64,000 bases of DNA from Aquarana catesbeiana (Eukaryota; Chordata; Amphibia; Anura; Ranidae), in NCBI RefSeq assembly GCF_042186555.1, contig NC_133334.1:28232615-28296614 (forward strand), read 5' to 3'. Below are positions 1-10,960 of this stretch, piece after piece (the stretch's first letter is position 1; each line of letters begins with the position of its first letter). The notes below the pieces were generated by a model. It did no database searches and was not told where the DNA came from. It worked only from the letters and a program-made list of their open reading frames with translations. The position numbers and the translations under genes are program-made.

Positions 1-59
1 CAGTAAATGTCGATGTATACACAATAAAGTAAATAAAGAAATAAAAATAAAATGAAGCA

Positions 60-1560
60 TTTTTTACATGAAAAAAAACGCTTAAATCTTGAAAAGAACA
101 AAAGCCATGAACATAAAGAAAATTTACCATCATACATTAATCTTGTTTTCTCCATTTCCAACAAAAGCAAACTCCTCTCAATAGAATTAACCTGATAAAT
201 CTCAACATCCATACCTTCCTAGTCATAACCTTTTTGGATAAACCAATTCCTCAACAATGTAGCCTGTGTCAAATAGTCCTCCTCTCTAGATTAACTGCAT
301 TTCAGTCTCATAAACTGTCTGCAAGGCACTGACTTCAGCCACAATTGGTGGTGGCAACTATCCAAGGGTACATATGAATTATAATTGGTTTTAAAAGAGG
401 TGGTAGTAACAAACTGACTGTTTTCCACATGAATTGTAAGATCCAGGAAATGTATCTCCTTCTGAGTAGCCTCATAGTTGAGATATAAACCCCTATCATT
501 AGTATTTAGTTCCTTCATATACCTTGCAAGTGACTCTCTATCGCCACCCCATAAGAGGAGGATGTCATCCAAATAACGTGTCCATAAAACCACCTCAGGT
601 CTACGTTGGCCTTAGGAGCTCAGATGACATCCTCCTCCTGTTTCTCTATAAATAGGTTAGCCAAACTGGGGACATATTTAGCCCCCATGGCAACTCCCAT
701 ACCTTGTAAGTAATACTGGCCACCGAACCAAAAATAATTATGAGGAGGTCAGTAATGGAACACTTTTGTCGCTCAGCTAACTCCAAAATTTGATTCAGAT
801 AGTAACTGCCTCAAAACCTAAGGAATGGGGAACAATGGTATATATATATAATTACATCCACTGTAACCTTTAAACGATTATTACAACACTCTGTGTTATT
901 CAATAAGCATTTCAGGAACAAGTGGCTGAAGATAGTGCTTCGTGCACATAATTGATCCCACTTACAATGGGACCTGAGGGCGTTCAGAATTTTCATGTAT
1001 TTTTAGGCAAGTAATAGATCACTGGAATATGAGTAGTCAGAGGGACAAGAAATGCTTTTTTGTCTAAAATACCTTGCTTATAGCCTTTAGAAACCAATTT
1101 AGACAATTCATTCTTATAAAAATGCATAGGATTATTTTTCAAAGTGATATACGTCTCCCTATCCCCTAACATCTTATACATTTTTACATTATAGCCTTGT
1201 CTATTTAAAACAACTATGCCACTCCCCATGTCTGTGGGCTGGGTGACAAGTTTAGTCAAACAATTGTTAAATCACTTTTTCCAATGTCGTTTCCATTTTA
1301 TATCATTTTACTTTTAAGTCCTTTTAATCCTTTAATACTAGATACTTAACAACTTTGATAGAAGAGGACATATTCCCAGGAGGATTAAATAGTGAAGCAT
1401 TTGTTAAATAAGAATGTTGGATATCCGTCACCACAGTCCTATCCTTCACAGGATTGGACATCACATACCCTTTGAAATTCAATTTGCTATTGTATTTCTG
1501 AACGTGAATAAAAGTCTGAAACTTATTGAGACTATGAGGGAGAGCATATTTCATAATTGT
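60..1560 (-). mobile_element. Penelope-like retroelement, RT region, degraded
   Basis: Read on the minus strand from about 1560 down to 60, broken frames follow the order of a Penelope/Neptune-type polyprotein. First comes an N-terminal piece ending in SLFNPPGNM and LVLKD (1554-1324). Next is a segment with DMGSGIVVLNRQGYN and LSKLVSKGYKQGILDKKAF (1259-993). Then a piece reads YYLQGMGVAMGAKY and SLANLFIEKQEEDV (about 740-620), and then the RT catalytic block with YLDDILLLWGG and HFLDLTIHVENSQ (593-291). A tail downstream of 291 still resembles the family. At least three frame changes separate the pieces, so the copy is dead. No GIY-YIG endonuclease is visible, so the element is probably truncated. 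Family assignment is from remembered motif order. Confidence 0.8.
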
Positions 1561-1579
1561 ATTTTTTTATTAAAGTTTT

Positions 1580-3430
1580 TACAGTTTATAAAAAAGAACC
1601 AGTGTAATGGAAGAATTCTCTTGCCCGCTAACAGAATAAAAGAAGCAAGCCTATTTAAAGGTTTCCCAATACCAGGAAATGGGAGGTCTAGAAGATAATG
1701 TAGCAAGTCCAATGGAAGAGAGTGGTCAAGTATTCATTGGAGCAGAGACATAGACCAAAAAAGGCACAATAATCTCACATTGCCCAAAAATATGAAAATG
1801 TGTACCTCTAGTTTTACCGCAAGGCCAACACATAGGGGAAAGGAAACGATCTTGACAATGTAAAAATTCAGGTGTTCTATACCAGAACAGTAGGATTTTG
1901 TAAGCCATCTCTCTCTGTGCTACGCATCTGGATATTTTGGATGTAGATGATCATATTTTGTTCCAACAGGGGAGAGTGATGGGATGTTGTAAAATAGGTG
2001 ACCATTTATGCATATAGGGGAGAAGATTTGCAGAAGTTGGAGTGGCATCATGAAGTAGTTCATAAATAGTGGAAATTAGATGTAACTGGTGAGGGCCTTG
2101 AGTGTGGAGAGATAATGTTTAATTTACAGGTAAAAAAAGAACATATATTTATTTAGGGATGTGGTACTTAGTCTGGAGGCCATCAGACTGGCTGGATCTG
2201 TGAGTGGCTGGATGGAAAAATTGGTGAAGCTGGAACAAACCAGCTTGAGTCCAGGATGAAATATGGCACAGGATAAGCTATCAGGAATAATGGGATTAAA
2301 GAGTACATTTGAGAGGGGAGGGCATGGCGAAGAGAGAGAGAACTTAGTGACACAGGTACGCCAAATCTTTAAAGTAAAAAGCATTGGGGCCAAACATAAC
2401 CCCTGTAGTTTAGGGCCTTGAAGTAAAGAAGAGGACCAGATCAGGGAGCAGGGATGAGCAGGGTAAAGGGAGCCCATTTCAATTTCTAACCATCTACTCT
2501 GTGCCAGCTGAGAAGACCAGGACGAGACCGATCGGAGGCAAGAGGCGAAATATTTAAAAACATCGGGTGCACCTAAGCCACCACAGTTCTTTGGGGAGAA
2601 GACCACAGAGCTGGTAACGCGATGTGCTTTGTTGCTCCAAATAAAGTTGAGAAACCAATGTTTAAACACCTTTAGTTGGGACATTGGAACAGGCACTGGT
2701 AGCGTTTCAAAAAAAAGACATTTTTGCATTATAGACATTTTCAAGACATTAATCCTGCCCAACCATAAGATAGGGTATCTATTCCAATGCTTCAGCATGT
2801 CACTAATGTCCCTAAATAAAGGCACTTAATTAACCGGATATAAGGACAAATAAGCAGTTGTAATGTGTACGCCCAGATATTTAAGGGAATGAGGACACCC
2901 CGGTATGGATATGACTTCTGTAAGGCGGAAAGGTCTTCAGAGGGGATGTGGACAGGCATAGCTTCCGTCTTGGAGGTGTTCATTTTATAACCAGATAAGA
3001 GGCTGAATTTGGGAAAACAAGGTGTGAGGATGTGAGGGAGAGATGAGGATTTGTTAGGGTTAGCAGGATATTATTCTGAAATAAAGAGAGTTTGTATTCC
3101 CTCTGTCACATAGGGACCCCCCAGATGTCTGGGTGGGCATGGATGGCAGCTGCTAAGGGTTCTATACATAGAATAAAAAGAAGCGGTGATAACGGGCACC
3201 CCTGCCTGAAGCCATTAGACATTGGAAAGGTCTGTGACGGAAAGGAAGACATCCGAACCTCGGAAGAGGGATTGGAGTAGAGGGCCTCTAGGACAGAAAT
3301 AAAAGAGCCCCGAAAGCCAAAGCAGGATAAAGCAGCACTGAATGCCCATTTGGAAAGCACGCTGGATGCAGGGCAGCCCAGCAGCTCAATTACATACAGG
3401 CAAGTTCTGGCAAGTGGTCTATTCACATGA
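1580..3430 (-). mobile_element. L1/Tx1-like LINE ORF2 fragment (RT to C-terminus)
   Basis: The minus strand carries the second half of a LINE-1-type ORF2. At 3426-3106 the RT palm reads NGFRQGCPLSPLLFILCIEPLA. At 2825-2124 a long frame carries the post-RT region with GRINVLKMSIMQKCLFFE, FLNFIWSNK and GGLGAPD. At 1908-1726 the C-terminal cysteine/histidine segment is CWPCGKTRGTHFHIFGQCE. A last piece near 1650 matches the LL-A-R-LIP-HW ending of these proteins. The frames are interrupted several times, and the endonuclease and ORF1 are missing (5' truncation). Its 3' end abuts the start of the Penelope-like fragment. Confidence 0.85.
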
Positions 3431-3558
3431 CCCAGTAAGCCAGTGGATTGTCGACTGGAAAGCTCTCCATCTCTGTTTTCGCCCCTAGATAATCATTCAC
3501 CATGTGATACAAATGCTGCCGATGGAATGTGGAAGCTGACAGCCCTGGGCGGCGAGGA
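3431..3558. other. Spacer with no recognised feature
   Basis: Short non-coding stretch between the 5'-truncated LINE fragment and the hAT-like frames. No reading frame, terminal repeat or duplication is visible. Confidence 0.5.
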
Positions 3559-4510
3559 TTAAAAAAAATTGTGTACTGCTTCCTCCCAGCCACGTATTAC
3601 TCCCAAGGGTTCTGGGGATAGAAAACCATCACTTACTGTTTGGCGTATATCTTCCTCTGCTTCAATGCCTCCAAAACTGCCAGAATCCCCCTCCCCCTCT
3701 TGTGTGTTCTGTGGCGTAGGAACAATGGTGTCTGCATAAAGTGAGCCTTGAGAGGAAAGGAAGTCCTCCTCTTCCTCCAGCTGCTCTGCCTCGAGTGCCC
3801 TGTCCATAATGCCATGTGTGCCCTGTTGATAATGCCAAGCAGATTCTGCTACAGCAGGAACACAACAGGGATTGTGTCACTGGTGCATGTATTGCCATGG
3901 CTCACCATCCTTGTGGCTTCCACAAATGGTGACGGTACAGTGCATGCATCCTTTATGAGCAGCCATTGGCATGGGGAAAAAAAGCTAAGCCAGCCTGAGC
4001 TTGACGTTGTGCCATACTCACACAGGTATTCGTTGATGGCCCTCTGCTGCATGTGCATCTGCTGCAGCATTGCCAAAGTCGAGTTCCACCTGGTGGGCAT
4101 GTCACAAATCAGGCAGTTTACGGGCAGGGTGAATTCCCGCTGAATTTCAGCCAACCGAGCACTGGCTGTTTATGACTACCTGAAATGGCTACAGACTCTT
4201 CTGGCCTGCTTTAGCAGATCTTCCAAACTTGGGTACCTATTTAAGAAATGCTGCACCACTAAATTGAGGCACATGTGTCAACTTACCCTGTCTAAGGGCG
4301 GACAGGAGGTTTGTGCCATTATTGCACACCACCATTCCTGACGTGAACCACCTCTGGGCCTGCCCCTGCAAAGCTGCAAGAATCTCTGCTCCGGTGTGGT
4401 TATTGTCCCCTAGACACACCAGCTGAAGCACTGCATGGCACCTTTTAGCCTGGCTCATTGAATAGCCCCTTGAACGCTTAAAGAAGTCGAACACCCCGAT
4501 AATTCATTGG
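3559..4510 (-). pseudogene. hAT/ZBED-type transposase fragment
   Basis: Two minus-strand frames resemble the core of hAT transposases and the ZBED proteins derived from them. At 4494-4237 the frame reads MVVCNNGTNLLSALRQGKLTHVP, corresponding to the family block with DNA-N---A. At 4154-3849 it reads CDMPTRWNSTLAMLQQM then QRAINEYL, the conserved D-TRWNSTY-ML block. An acidic stretch follows at 3807-3559. No BED zinc finger, C-terminal dimerisation domain or terminal repeats can be seen, so this is an internal remnant. It could instead be a decayed ZBED host gene, but the broken frames and TE-rich context favour a transposon. Confidence 0.72.
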
Positions 4511-4767
4511 ACTGATTCATTGGAGCCGGAGTGTATGGATTGGTCCTTGGTTGACTGGAAGTCTGTACTATTAGGGAAGATCCCGTTCTTGCCAGTGTCC
4601 CCTTTGGGGTTTGTGCTACATATGTAGAAAAAAAAACAAACCTAATTTGATATGCCTTGGCAAAAAAAATAATTACTTTTAAAGGAACACTCTCTTACTA
4701 AACTGAGAGAAGGGACATCATGGTGTTCCCACCAGAGTGATTAAAACATGACTGTAGCTGTACTCAC

Positions 4768-5043
4768 CTGTGCAGGTAGTTAGTGACACCGGATCACATT
4801 CGGTGACATTATTAGCAGCTCTTGTATATATCAGGAATGTATACATCTCTCCTGGTGTCAGATTCACTATTGTAGCTGAATCACTAGTCACTATTATATT
4901 ATTTACTATTGTAGATAGTGATGTGACATTTGTCTGCACTCTGTATCTGTAAGAACTCTGCTATTCATTCGGTGCGCTCCAATTTAAGGACACAGTAGTT
5001 GAAGTCATTTTATTGGCTTGTAACAGGTTGACAGGCAATGGTT
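4768..5043 (-). pseudogene. Fibronectin type III exon with premature stop
   Basis: On the minus strand an exon-like block runs from an acceptor (ttctacattctag) at 5044-5046 to the donor GTGAGT at 4767-4762. It is 276 bp (92 codons), phase 1 at both ends, as is typical of FN3 exons. The translation starts PLPVNLLQANK and has TTVSLNWSAPNE, then YRYRVQTNV, ATIVNLTPGEMYTFLIYTRA and ends with VSLTTCT. The key FN3 Trp and the L-PG--Y-F-V-- block are present. One in-frame TAG follows SAPNE. The layout is that of repeated ectodomain FN3 units in receptor-type tyrosine phosphatases (PTPRH/J/B type). The stop suggests a dead paralogue or an unused exon. Confidence 0.75.
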
Positions 5044-5651
5044 CTAGAATGTAGAAAACATCTGAGCTTAACATGAGAGAAAGAAAAACACTTATATTAC
5101 ATTAAAGGAGACATATAATAGTATAAGCATAGTGTCAGAGGGTCTCCCTGAAATTCACATTTTTACATGGTGGGCCTGTAAAGGATTCAACCACCACATA
5201 TTCAAAGCACTACATGACTTTCATTAGTTCAAAACCTAACCGTTTATTAGTTCAAAACAGGTTATGGAGTGTAATTCAAAAAAAAAAAAAAGCACATTAT
5301 CAATAAAACCCATAAAATTTAGTGGGTTGAAATAATAACGTTAGTGTACTTTTATTGCTGTTGTGTAGTAAAATATCATAGTAAACTGACTGGTAAGGCT
5401 CATTGAGAAAACTAACTGTATACAAAAAAAAGGGAATTAGGGATGACAATAGTAGGTTTTTCTCCATTAAAATACTGTAGAAAGCACAACCCTTTAAAAT
5501 CAGGCCATCTGTCTTTTGAAAGAGAGGCCCCAGTAGTCCTCCCATCTCTTAATAATGGTTCCATCTGTCTGAGACAATAAAAAGCACTCATAGATCACTC
5601 ATAGTCCTTCCTGTGAAAGTTATGAAGCATTATGTAATCTAAGGACATTTA
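5044..5651. other. Intron-like non-coding interval
   Basis: AT-rich DNA between the FN3 exon relic and the Tc1 element. It includes poly-A runs near 5280. No convincing coding or repeat signature was found, and its position suggests intron of the decayed minus-strand gene. Confidence 0.5.
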
Positions 5652-7261
5652 CAGTGCCTTAAAAGTATTCATACCCCTTGAAATTTTCCACATTTTGTCA
5701 AGTTACAGCCAAAAATGTAAATGTATTTTACTGGGCTTTAATGTGATAGACCAACACAAAGTGGCACATAATTGTGAAGTGGGAAGGAAAATGATAAATG
5801 TTCTTCAATATTTTTTACAAATAAATATCTGAAAAGTGTGGTGTACATTTGTATTCAGCCACCCGGAGTCAATACTTTATAGAAATACCTTTTGCTGCAA
5901 TTACAGCTACAAGTCTTTTTGGGGATGTCTCTACCAGCTTTGTACATCTAAAGAGTGATATTTTTGCCCATTCTTGTTTGGAAAATAGCTCAAGCTCTGT
6001 CAGATTGGATGGAGAGTGTCTAAACAGCAATTTTCAAGTTTTACCACGGATTCTCAATTGGATTTAGGTCTGGACTTTGACTGGGCCATTCTAACACAGA
6101 CATGAATATGCTTTAATCTAAACCATTCCATTGTAGCTCTGGCTGTATGTTTAGGGTTGTTGTCCTGCTGGAAGGTGAACCTCTGCCCCAGTCTCAAGTC
6201 TTTTGCAGACTCTACCGGGTTTTCTTCTAAGATTGCCCTGTACTTGGCTCCATCCATCTTTCCATCAACTCTGACCAGCTTCCCTGTCTCTGCTGAAGAA
6301 AAGCATCCCCACAACATGATGCTGCCACCACCATGTTTCATGGTGTGAATGGTGTGTTCAGGGTGATGTATGGTGTTAGTTTTCCACCAAACATAGCGTT
6401 TTGCTTTTAGGCCAAAAAGTTAAACTTTGGTCTCTTCTGACCAGAGCACCTTCTTCCACATGTTTGCCCCCACATGGCTTCTCGCAAACTGCAAATAGGA
6501 CTTCTTATGGCTTTCTTTCAACAATGTCTTTCTTCTTGTCACTCTTCCATAAAGGTCAGATTTGTGGAGAGCATGACTAATAGTTGTCCTGTGGACAGAT
6601 TCTCCCACCTGAGCTGTGGATCTCTGCAGCTCCTGTATAATTACCATGGGTCCCTTGGCTGCTTCTCTGATAAATGCTCTCCTTGCCCAGCCTGTCAGTT
6701 TAGGTGGACAGCTACGTCTTGGTAGGTTTGCAGTTGTGCCATACTCTTTCCATTTTTGGATAATGGATTAAACAGTGCTCTGTGAGATTTTCAAAACTTG
6801 GGAAATTTTCTTATAGCCTAACCCTGCTTTATACTTCTCCACAACGTTATCCCTGACCTGTCTGGTGTGTTCCTTGGCCTTTATGATGCTGTTTGTTCAC
6901 TAAGGTTCTCTAACAAACCTCTGAGGGCTTCACAGAACAGCTGTATTTATCTTGAGATTAAATTACACACAGGACTTTATTTACTAATAAGGTGACTTCT
7001 GAAGGCAATTCGTTCCACTAGATTTTAGTTAGGGGTATCAGGCTAAAGGGGGCTGAATACAAATGCATGCCACACTTTTCACATATTTATGTATAAAAAA
7101 TGTTTAAAAACATTTATCATTTTCCTTCCACTTCACAATTGTGTGCCACGTTGTGTTTGTCTTTAAAATAAAATCCCAAATAAAATACATTTATGTTTTT
7201 GGTTTTAACATGACAAAATGTGGAAAATTTCAAGGGGTATGAATACTTTTTCAAGGCACTG
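5652..7261 (-). mobile_element. Full-length Tc1/mariner element (copy 1)
   Basis: A 1610-bp element with long terminal inverted repeats starting CAGTGCCTT and ending AAGGCACTG, flanked by the TA dinucleotides (5650-5651, 7262-7263) expected for Tc1 insertion. The inverted repeats continue inward for roughly 150-200 bp (ACAAAATGTGGAAAATTTC on one side, its complement on the other). The transposase gene lies on the minus strand and is disrupted. It sits in the putative intron between the two FN3 exons. Confidence 0.93.
6054..6900 (-). pseudogene. Tc1 transposase pseudogene (copy 1)
   Basis: The minus-strand frames give the N-terminal helix-turn-helix region near 6900-6720 and a middle block at 6647-6420 with GESVHRTTISHALHKSDLYGR and KKVLWSEE. 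A C-terminal block at 6341-6054 reads MKHGGGSIMLWGCFSS, then FTFQQDNNPKHTARA. The second catalytic Asp (QQDNN) is visible. The first Asp position reads SEETKV instead of SDETK, and the segment carrying the final Glu is frameshifted. Stops separate the blocks, so the copy cannot encode active transposase. Confidence 0.88.
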
Positions 7262-7263
7262 TA

Positions 7264-8604
7264 TCTCATAACACATAGATGGAAATAACTTTACTACAAA
7301 ATACTGTTAATCATTAACACTACTGTGTCCATCCATTTTCATATGCTGGAAGAAATAAAAATCTTGTTCTGTCTATTACATTTTTGCCCTATTGTTGTCA
7401 TATTTTTGGTCTACCAACTACAATGATATCAGCAGTAATTTGTGTCCTAACACACAGAGATGGTGTCAGTGGTACTTACCTTCTTCAATCTAGTGTGGAC
7501 TCTGTTCCTAAGGCATGTGGCGATGTGTACATCTGGGTGTTACTCGGAGGATGCCAGACACATCCAATAAAAGTGGTACCCACCTCCTGACAGGGCATAG
7601 CAAATCAAAGTTGTAACCTTTCCCTGAAAGGCCACAGCCTATCTGATAACTACAGCTATCCCAGGGCTCTGAGGAAGAGGGGATCTCCCCTTGAAATGCG
7701 TCAGCCATCTGGAATGTTCTCCGACTTGATGGGAACAGTCTTGGTGACCTGGTTGCTGTCTACTACAGACCTTGATATGCTTTTATCATTAATGTGTTTG
7801 TGAGTATACTTCTTTTTATACATTATTAAAGATACCACTTGGGTAATGTGCTAGGTTGGTGAGCCCTCTTTTCTTTGTTTTACAGTGTTTTCTTTGGGTT
7901 CTTCCCCGACCCTCAGAGGGCAGCAATACCTATTCTTCCTTTTGAACTACCAAGATTGTATGATGCATCCAACACTATTACACCACCCTTGAGCACAGGA
8001 GAATACTATTGTACCTTCTGGTTATCCATGTCTGCTGCCTATCCTGACAAGTGGCTTGTTCTCCATGTGTATTGCCCATTGTTACCTCTGGCTTGATCCT
8101 GACCATCTGTGTCCACAGCAATCTGTTTTCTGGATTGCTCCTGGTGACCTCCGACTCCTGGTCAGTGGTACTTAGAACAGGGTGAACCTGGGGGTCGTAA
8201 CCTTTGGTTAGCATGAATCGAAGCCCAAACCCTCATAAGAGGGTGCCTGCTGAATAGCAGCTGACTTTTAGACTCAACACCATGGGAGATCTTGTGTCAT
8301 CTGCTCTCACCAGGGACCATCCTCCTACTTCAGTGAGTCCTGATCCAACTCCCAGGTCAGTCTGTTCCAAAGTGATTCTAGTCCAGTATCCAGGATGTCC
8401 CCTTCCAGTGTGCTCCAACACTGTTCTTACTCTGCACATCCAGCTTCCAGGGGTAACCTGATCCATGGTACCATGCTCTACCAAGAACCAGCTGTCAGCC
8501 TACATTTCTTGGGTAAGTCTACTAGTTCCCATTGAATATCCCATACAGTGTACATTGAGGGCCCACACTGGTATAGTTGGCATTTTGACATCATAAGAAC
8601 TTAC
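7264..8604. other. Non-coding interval, possible retroelement tail
   Basis: The interval lies between Tc1 copy 1 and the upstream FN3 exon on the minus strand. It includes a hairpin motif at 7669-7704 resembling a hammerhead ribozyme core, listed separately. Several short frames exist but none resembles a known family. It is probably intron containing old repeats. Confidence 0.45.
7669..7704 (+). ncRNA. Hammerhead-ribozyme-like core motif (candidate)
   Basis: CTGAGGA at 7669-7675 fits the CUGANGA core. It is followed by a hairpin (AGGGGA/TCCCCT) as stem II and then GAAA at 7693-7696. This spacing is the conserved half of a hammerhead ribozyme, a motif known from Penelope-like elements and other retroelements. 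GCATA at about 7596 could supply a short stem III and the cleavage position. I could not find a convincing stem I, so it may be a decayed or coincidental motif. Confidence 0.3.
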
Positions 8605-8873
8605 TTGTGAACACAGATCCGCTGACAGGTGTACTCAGATAGCCCCGGACTCCGACTGTCACAACAGTAATGGTGTAATTATGCCCAGATTTTAGGCTCG
8701 GAAGAGGGACAATTGAAGAGTTACTTGTCACAGTGATGTGGGAAGAAGCATTCCAATAATAGGTTATATTATATGACTTTATCACCCATAAATATTGATT
8801 GGCTCTACCCATGATAATGTGATGGTGTTTGCCCCAATTGTAATAAAAGTAACATTTCTTGGTGGGATTGGAT
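8605..8873 (-). pseudogene. Fibronectin type III exon with frameshift
   Basis: The minus-strand block is bounded by a polypyrimidine acceptor (ttttcttttcccag, ending at 8874) and the donor GTAAGT (8604-8599). The first part reads PIPPRNVTFITIGAN and TITLSWVEPINIYG in one frame. The rest reads IKSYNITYYWNASSHITV, PLPSLKSGHNYTITVVTVG and PVSGSVFT in the next frame. Length is 269 bp, one base short of a multiple of three expected for a phase 1-1 FN3 exon, consistent with a 1-nt deletion near the G-strand junction. N-glycosylation-type N-x-T/S sites are frequent, as in extracellular receptor domains. It lies upstream of the 4768-5043 exon in gene order. Confidence 0.75.
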
Positions 8874-9283
8874 CTGGGAAAAGAAAAGAAAATTAGAAGA
8901 GACAATGGCGTGGGATAGTTGGTCTTTACCTTTACCTTTACAAGTAGCAAATACGTATACAGAGCAAAATGACTGCTAGAACACCTCATATGTCATGTAC
9001 AGTACAGAACAATGCAGCTCACCGTAGGCTCAGGAGAGACACAGAGCATACAGTGAAGTCACATAAGACAAATACATAAAAGAAAAACTAGTAACTCACA
9101 ATAAAACATGAGGTTTTTTTTTTTAGGGACGCGCACAAATTTTGAATGATTTAATGTTCTCTTTGAAGCACTATGGAAGTTGTCTATTGCTATTTAATGA
9201 ATAAGATCAAAAACAGATTAAAAATAAGGAGCATTAAAGTGGAACTAAACTGTTTCTTTCATAACAAACTGAAAACTCAATTT
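8874..9283. other. Intron-like interval, nothing recognised
   Basis: AT-rich sequence upstream (minus-strand sense) of the FN3 exon. It includes the polypyrimidine tract of the acceptor and no coding or terminal-repeat signal. Confidence 0.5.
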
Positions 9284-10157
9284 ACCGTATTTATCGGCGT
9301 ATAACACGTACATTCATTTTAATGCCCCGTACACACGGTCGGATTTTCCGATGGAAAATGTCCGATCGGAGCGTGTTGTCGGAAATTCCGACCGTGTGTG
9401 GGCTCCATCGGACATTTTCCATCGGATTTTCCGACACACAAAGTTGGAGAGCAGGAGATAAAATTTTCCGACAACAAAATCCGTTGTCGGAAATTACGAT
9501 CGTGTGTACACAAATCCGACGGACAAAGTGCCACGCATGCTCAGAATAAATAAAGAGATGAAAGCTATTGGCCACTGCCCCGTTTATACTCCCGACGTAC
9601 GTGTTTTACGTCACCGCGTTTAAAACGATCGGATTTTCCGACAACTTTGTGTGACCGTGTGTATGCAAGACAAGTTTGAGCCAACATCCGTCGGAAAAAA
9701 TCCTAGGATTTTGTTGTCGGAATGTCCGAACAAAGTCCGACCGTATGTACGCCCTATTAGAGGGAAGTTTCAGGAAAAAAACTAAAATTTTAAATAAGGA
9801 ACTTTGGAGCAAAATAAGGGTCAGTGCCCATCTGCAGCCTCATCAATCCACATCAATACAGCCTCACCATTGCCATCAGTGCAGCCTAGATGGGATAGGA
9901 AGGGGGCGGAACGAGCGCCAACATATTACATACAAAGAGAATCTCCTATGATAGACAGAACAGTGGTCCAATGGCGGCCCAGGAGACAGGACTTCCTATT
10001 ACAGAGGTTGCCAAGTAAACAGGAGATTCTCGCTGTATGTAATCTGACAGCGCTCGTCCGGCCCCCCTCCTTGAAGTATTGGCGTATAACACGCACACGC
10101 TATTTGCACCCGATTTTCATGGTAAAAAAGTGAGTGTTATACGCCAATAAATACAGT
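9284..10157. mobile_element. MITE copy A with TATTTATYGGCGTATAACAC termini
   Basis: The ends are inverted repeats: ACCGTATTTATCGGCGTATA at the left and TATACGCCAATAAATACAGT at the right, followed by further similarity inward. No transposase frame exists, so it is non-autonomous. A second copy lies in the opposite orientation at 10961-11650. Copy A is interrupted by a Harbinger-type MITE at 9323-9756. Superfamily is not clear because no convincing target-site duplication is visible. Confidence 0.75.
9323..9756. mobile_element. Harbinger-type MITE nested in MITE A
   Basis: Termini TGCCCCGTACACACGGTCGG and CCGACCGTATGTACGCCCTA form an imperfect inverted repeat. Further pairs of TCCGAT/ATCGGA motifs fold inward. 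Flanks TAA/TTA fit the 3-bp TWA duplication of PIF/Harbinger elements, and the uninterrupted site survives in MITE copy B near 11600. Related copies sit at 37134-37569, 56600-57057 and 59704-60129. Confidence 0.75.
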
Positions 10158-10159
10158 AA

Positions 10160-10388
10160 TTCATTTTTTTATTCAAAGAAAGCTCCCCAATCCATCAATG
10201 TCTCCATGCTTTATTTTGTTGAGAAATCACTTTGAAAAAACACCTGCCTAGCATTTGTAGCCCTGGCCATCTTTAGTAAGGACAGATGATTTATCTAACA
10301 TTTAATTCCTGGAATCCATCTGACCTTACCTCAGGCGTGCAGGCGCATACCTCCCAACTTTTTGAGATGGGAATGAGGGACACCTATA
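10160..10388. other. Spacer, no gene
   Basis: AT-rich DNA after MITE A. It ends with a short piece (GCATACCTCCCAACTTTTTG near 10347) that matches the terminal sequence of the element at 25272-26615, so it holds a fragment of that repeat. Confidence 0.5.
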
Positions 10389-10960
10389 GGCATGTGCATT
10401 ACATTTCGTTCTGAATCGAAATTCGGACTAATTTTTCATTATTCGGAAATTCGGATGCATCCGAATTTCCGAATTACAAAAGTAAAGAATTTAAACGAAT
10501 CTGAAAAAACGAACGAATTTGAAAACAAATTCGGATCGAATTCGAAATAATAGAAAAAGTTTTTCTAAAAAAAAAATAAGATAGAATATAAAATAATAAA
10601 GCAATAGAATATATATATATAATTTTTTTTTATTATTCTCTTCTATTCTTTTTTTATGCTTTTCTTTTCTATTATTTTCTATTCTATAATAGTCTTTTCA
10701 ATTCAAATTCAAATTCATTCTATACGAAATTCGAATTTTGGAACATGGCTTCCGAAGTTTGAATTTCGTATAGAATGAATTCGAATTTGAATAGAAAAGA
10801 TTAGAACAGAAAATAATAGAAAATAATAGACTAGAAAAACAATAGAACAGAAGAGAAGAAAATATAATATATATATTATATTTTCTTCTCTTCTGTTCTA
10901 TTGTTTTTCTAGTCTATTCTTTTCTATTCTATTCTAATCTTTTACATTCAAATTTGATAC
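10389..10960. repeat. CGAATT-rich foldback repeat, left part
   Basis: The sequence is dense in CGAAT/ATTCG and TCTATTCTATT motifs and folds on itself. AGAATAGAAAATAATAG-type stretches occur with their complements around 10620-10950. It begins ATGTGCATTACATTTCG. A matching end (GTGCACATG) with the same CGAATTTACGAATG composition occurs at 19652-19976, beyond the provirus. The provirus and MITE B therefore appear to be inserted in this repeat. Confidence 0.6.

Noticed and set aside
9304..9575. Overlapping conserved small proteins on both strands
   Set aside because: They result from the inverted-repeat structure of the Harbinger MITE, and similar frames recur at 37087 and 56795.
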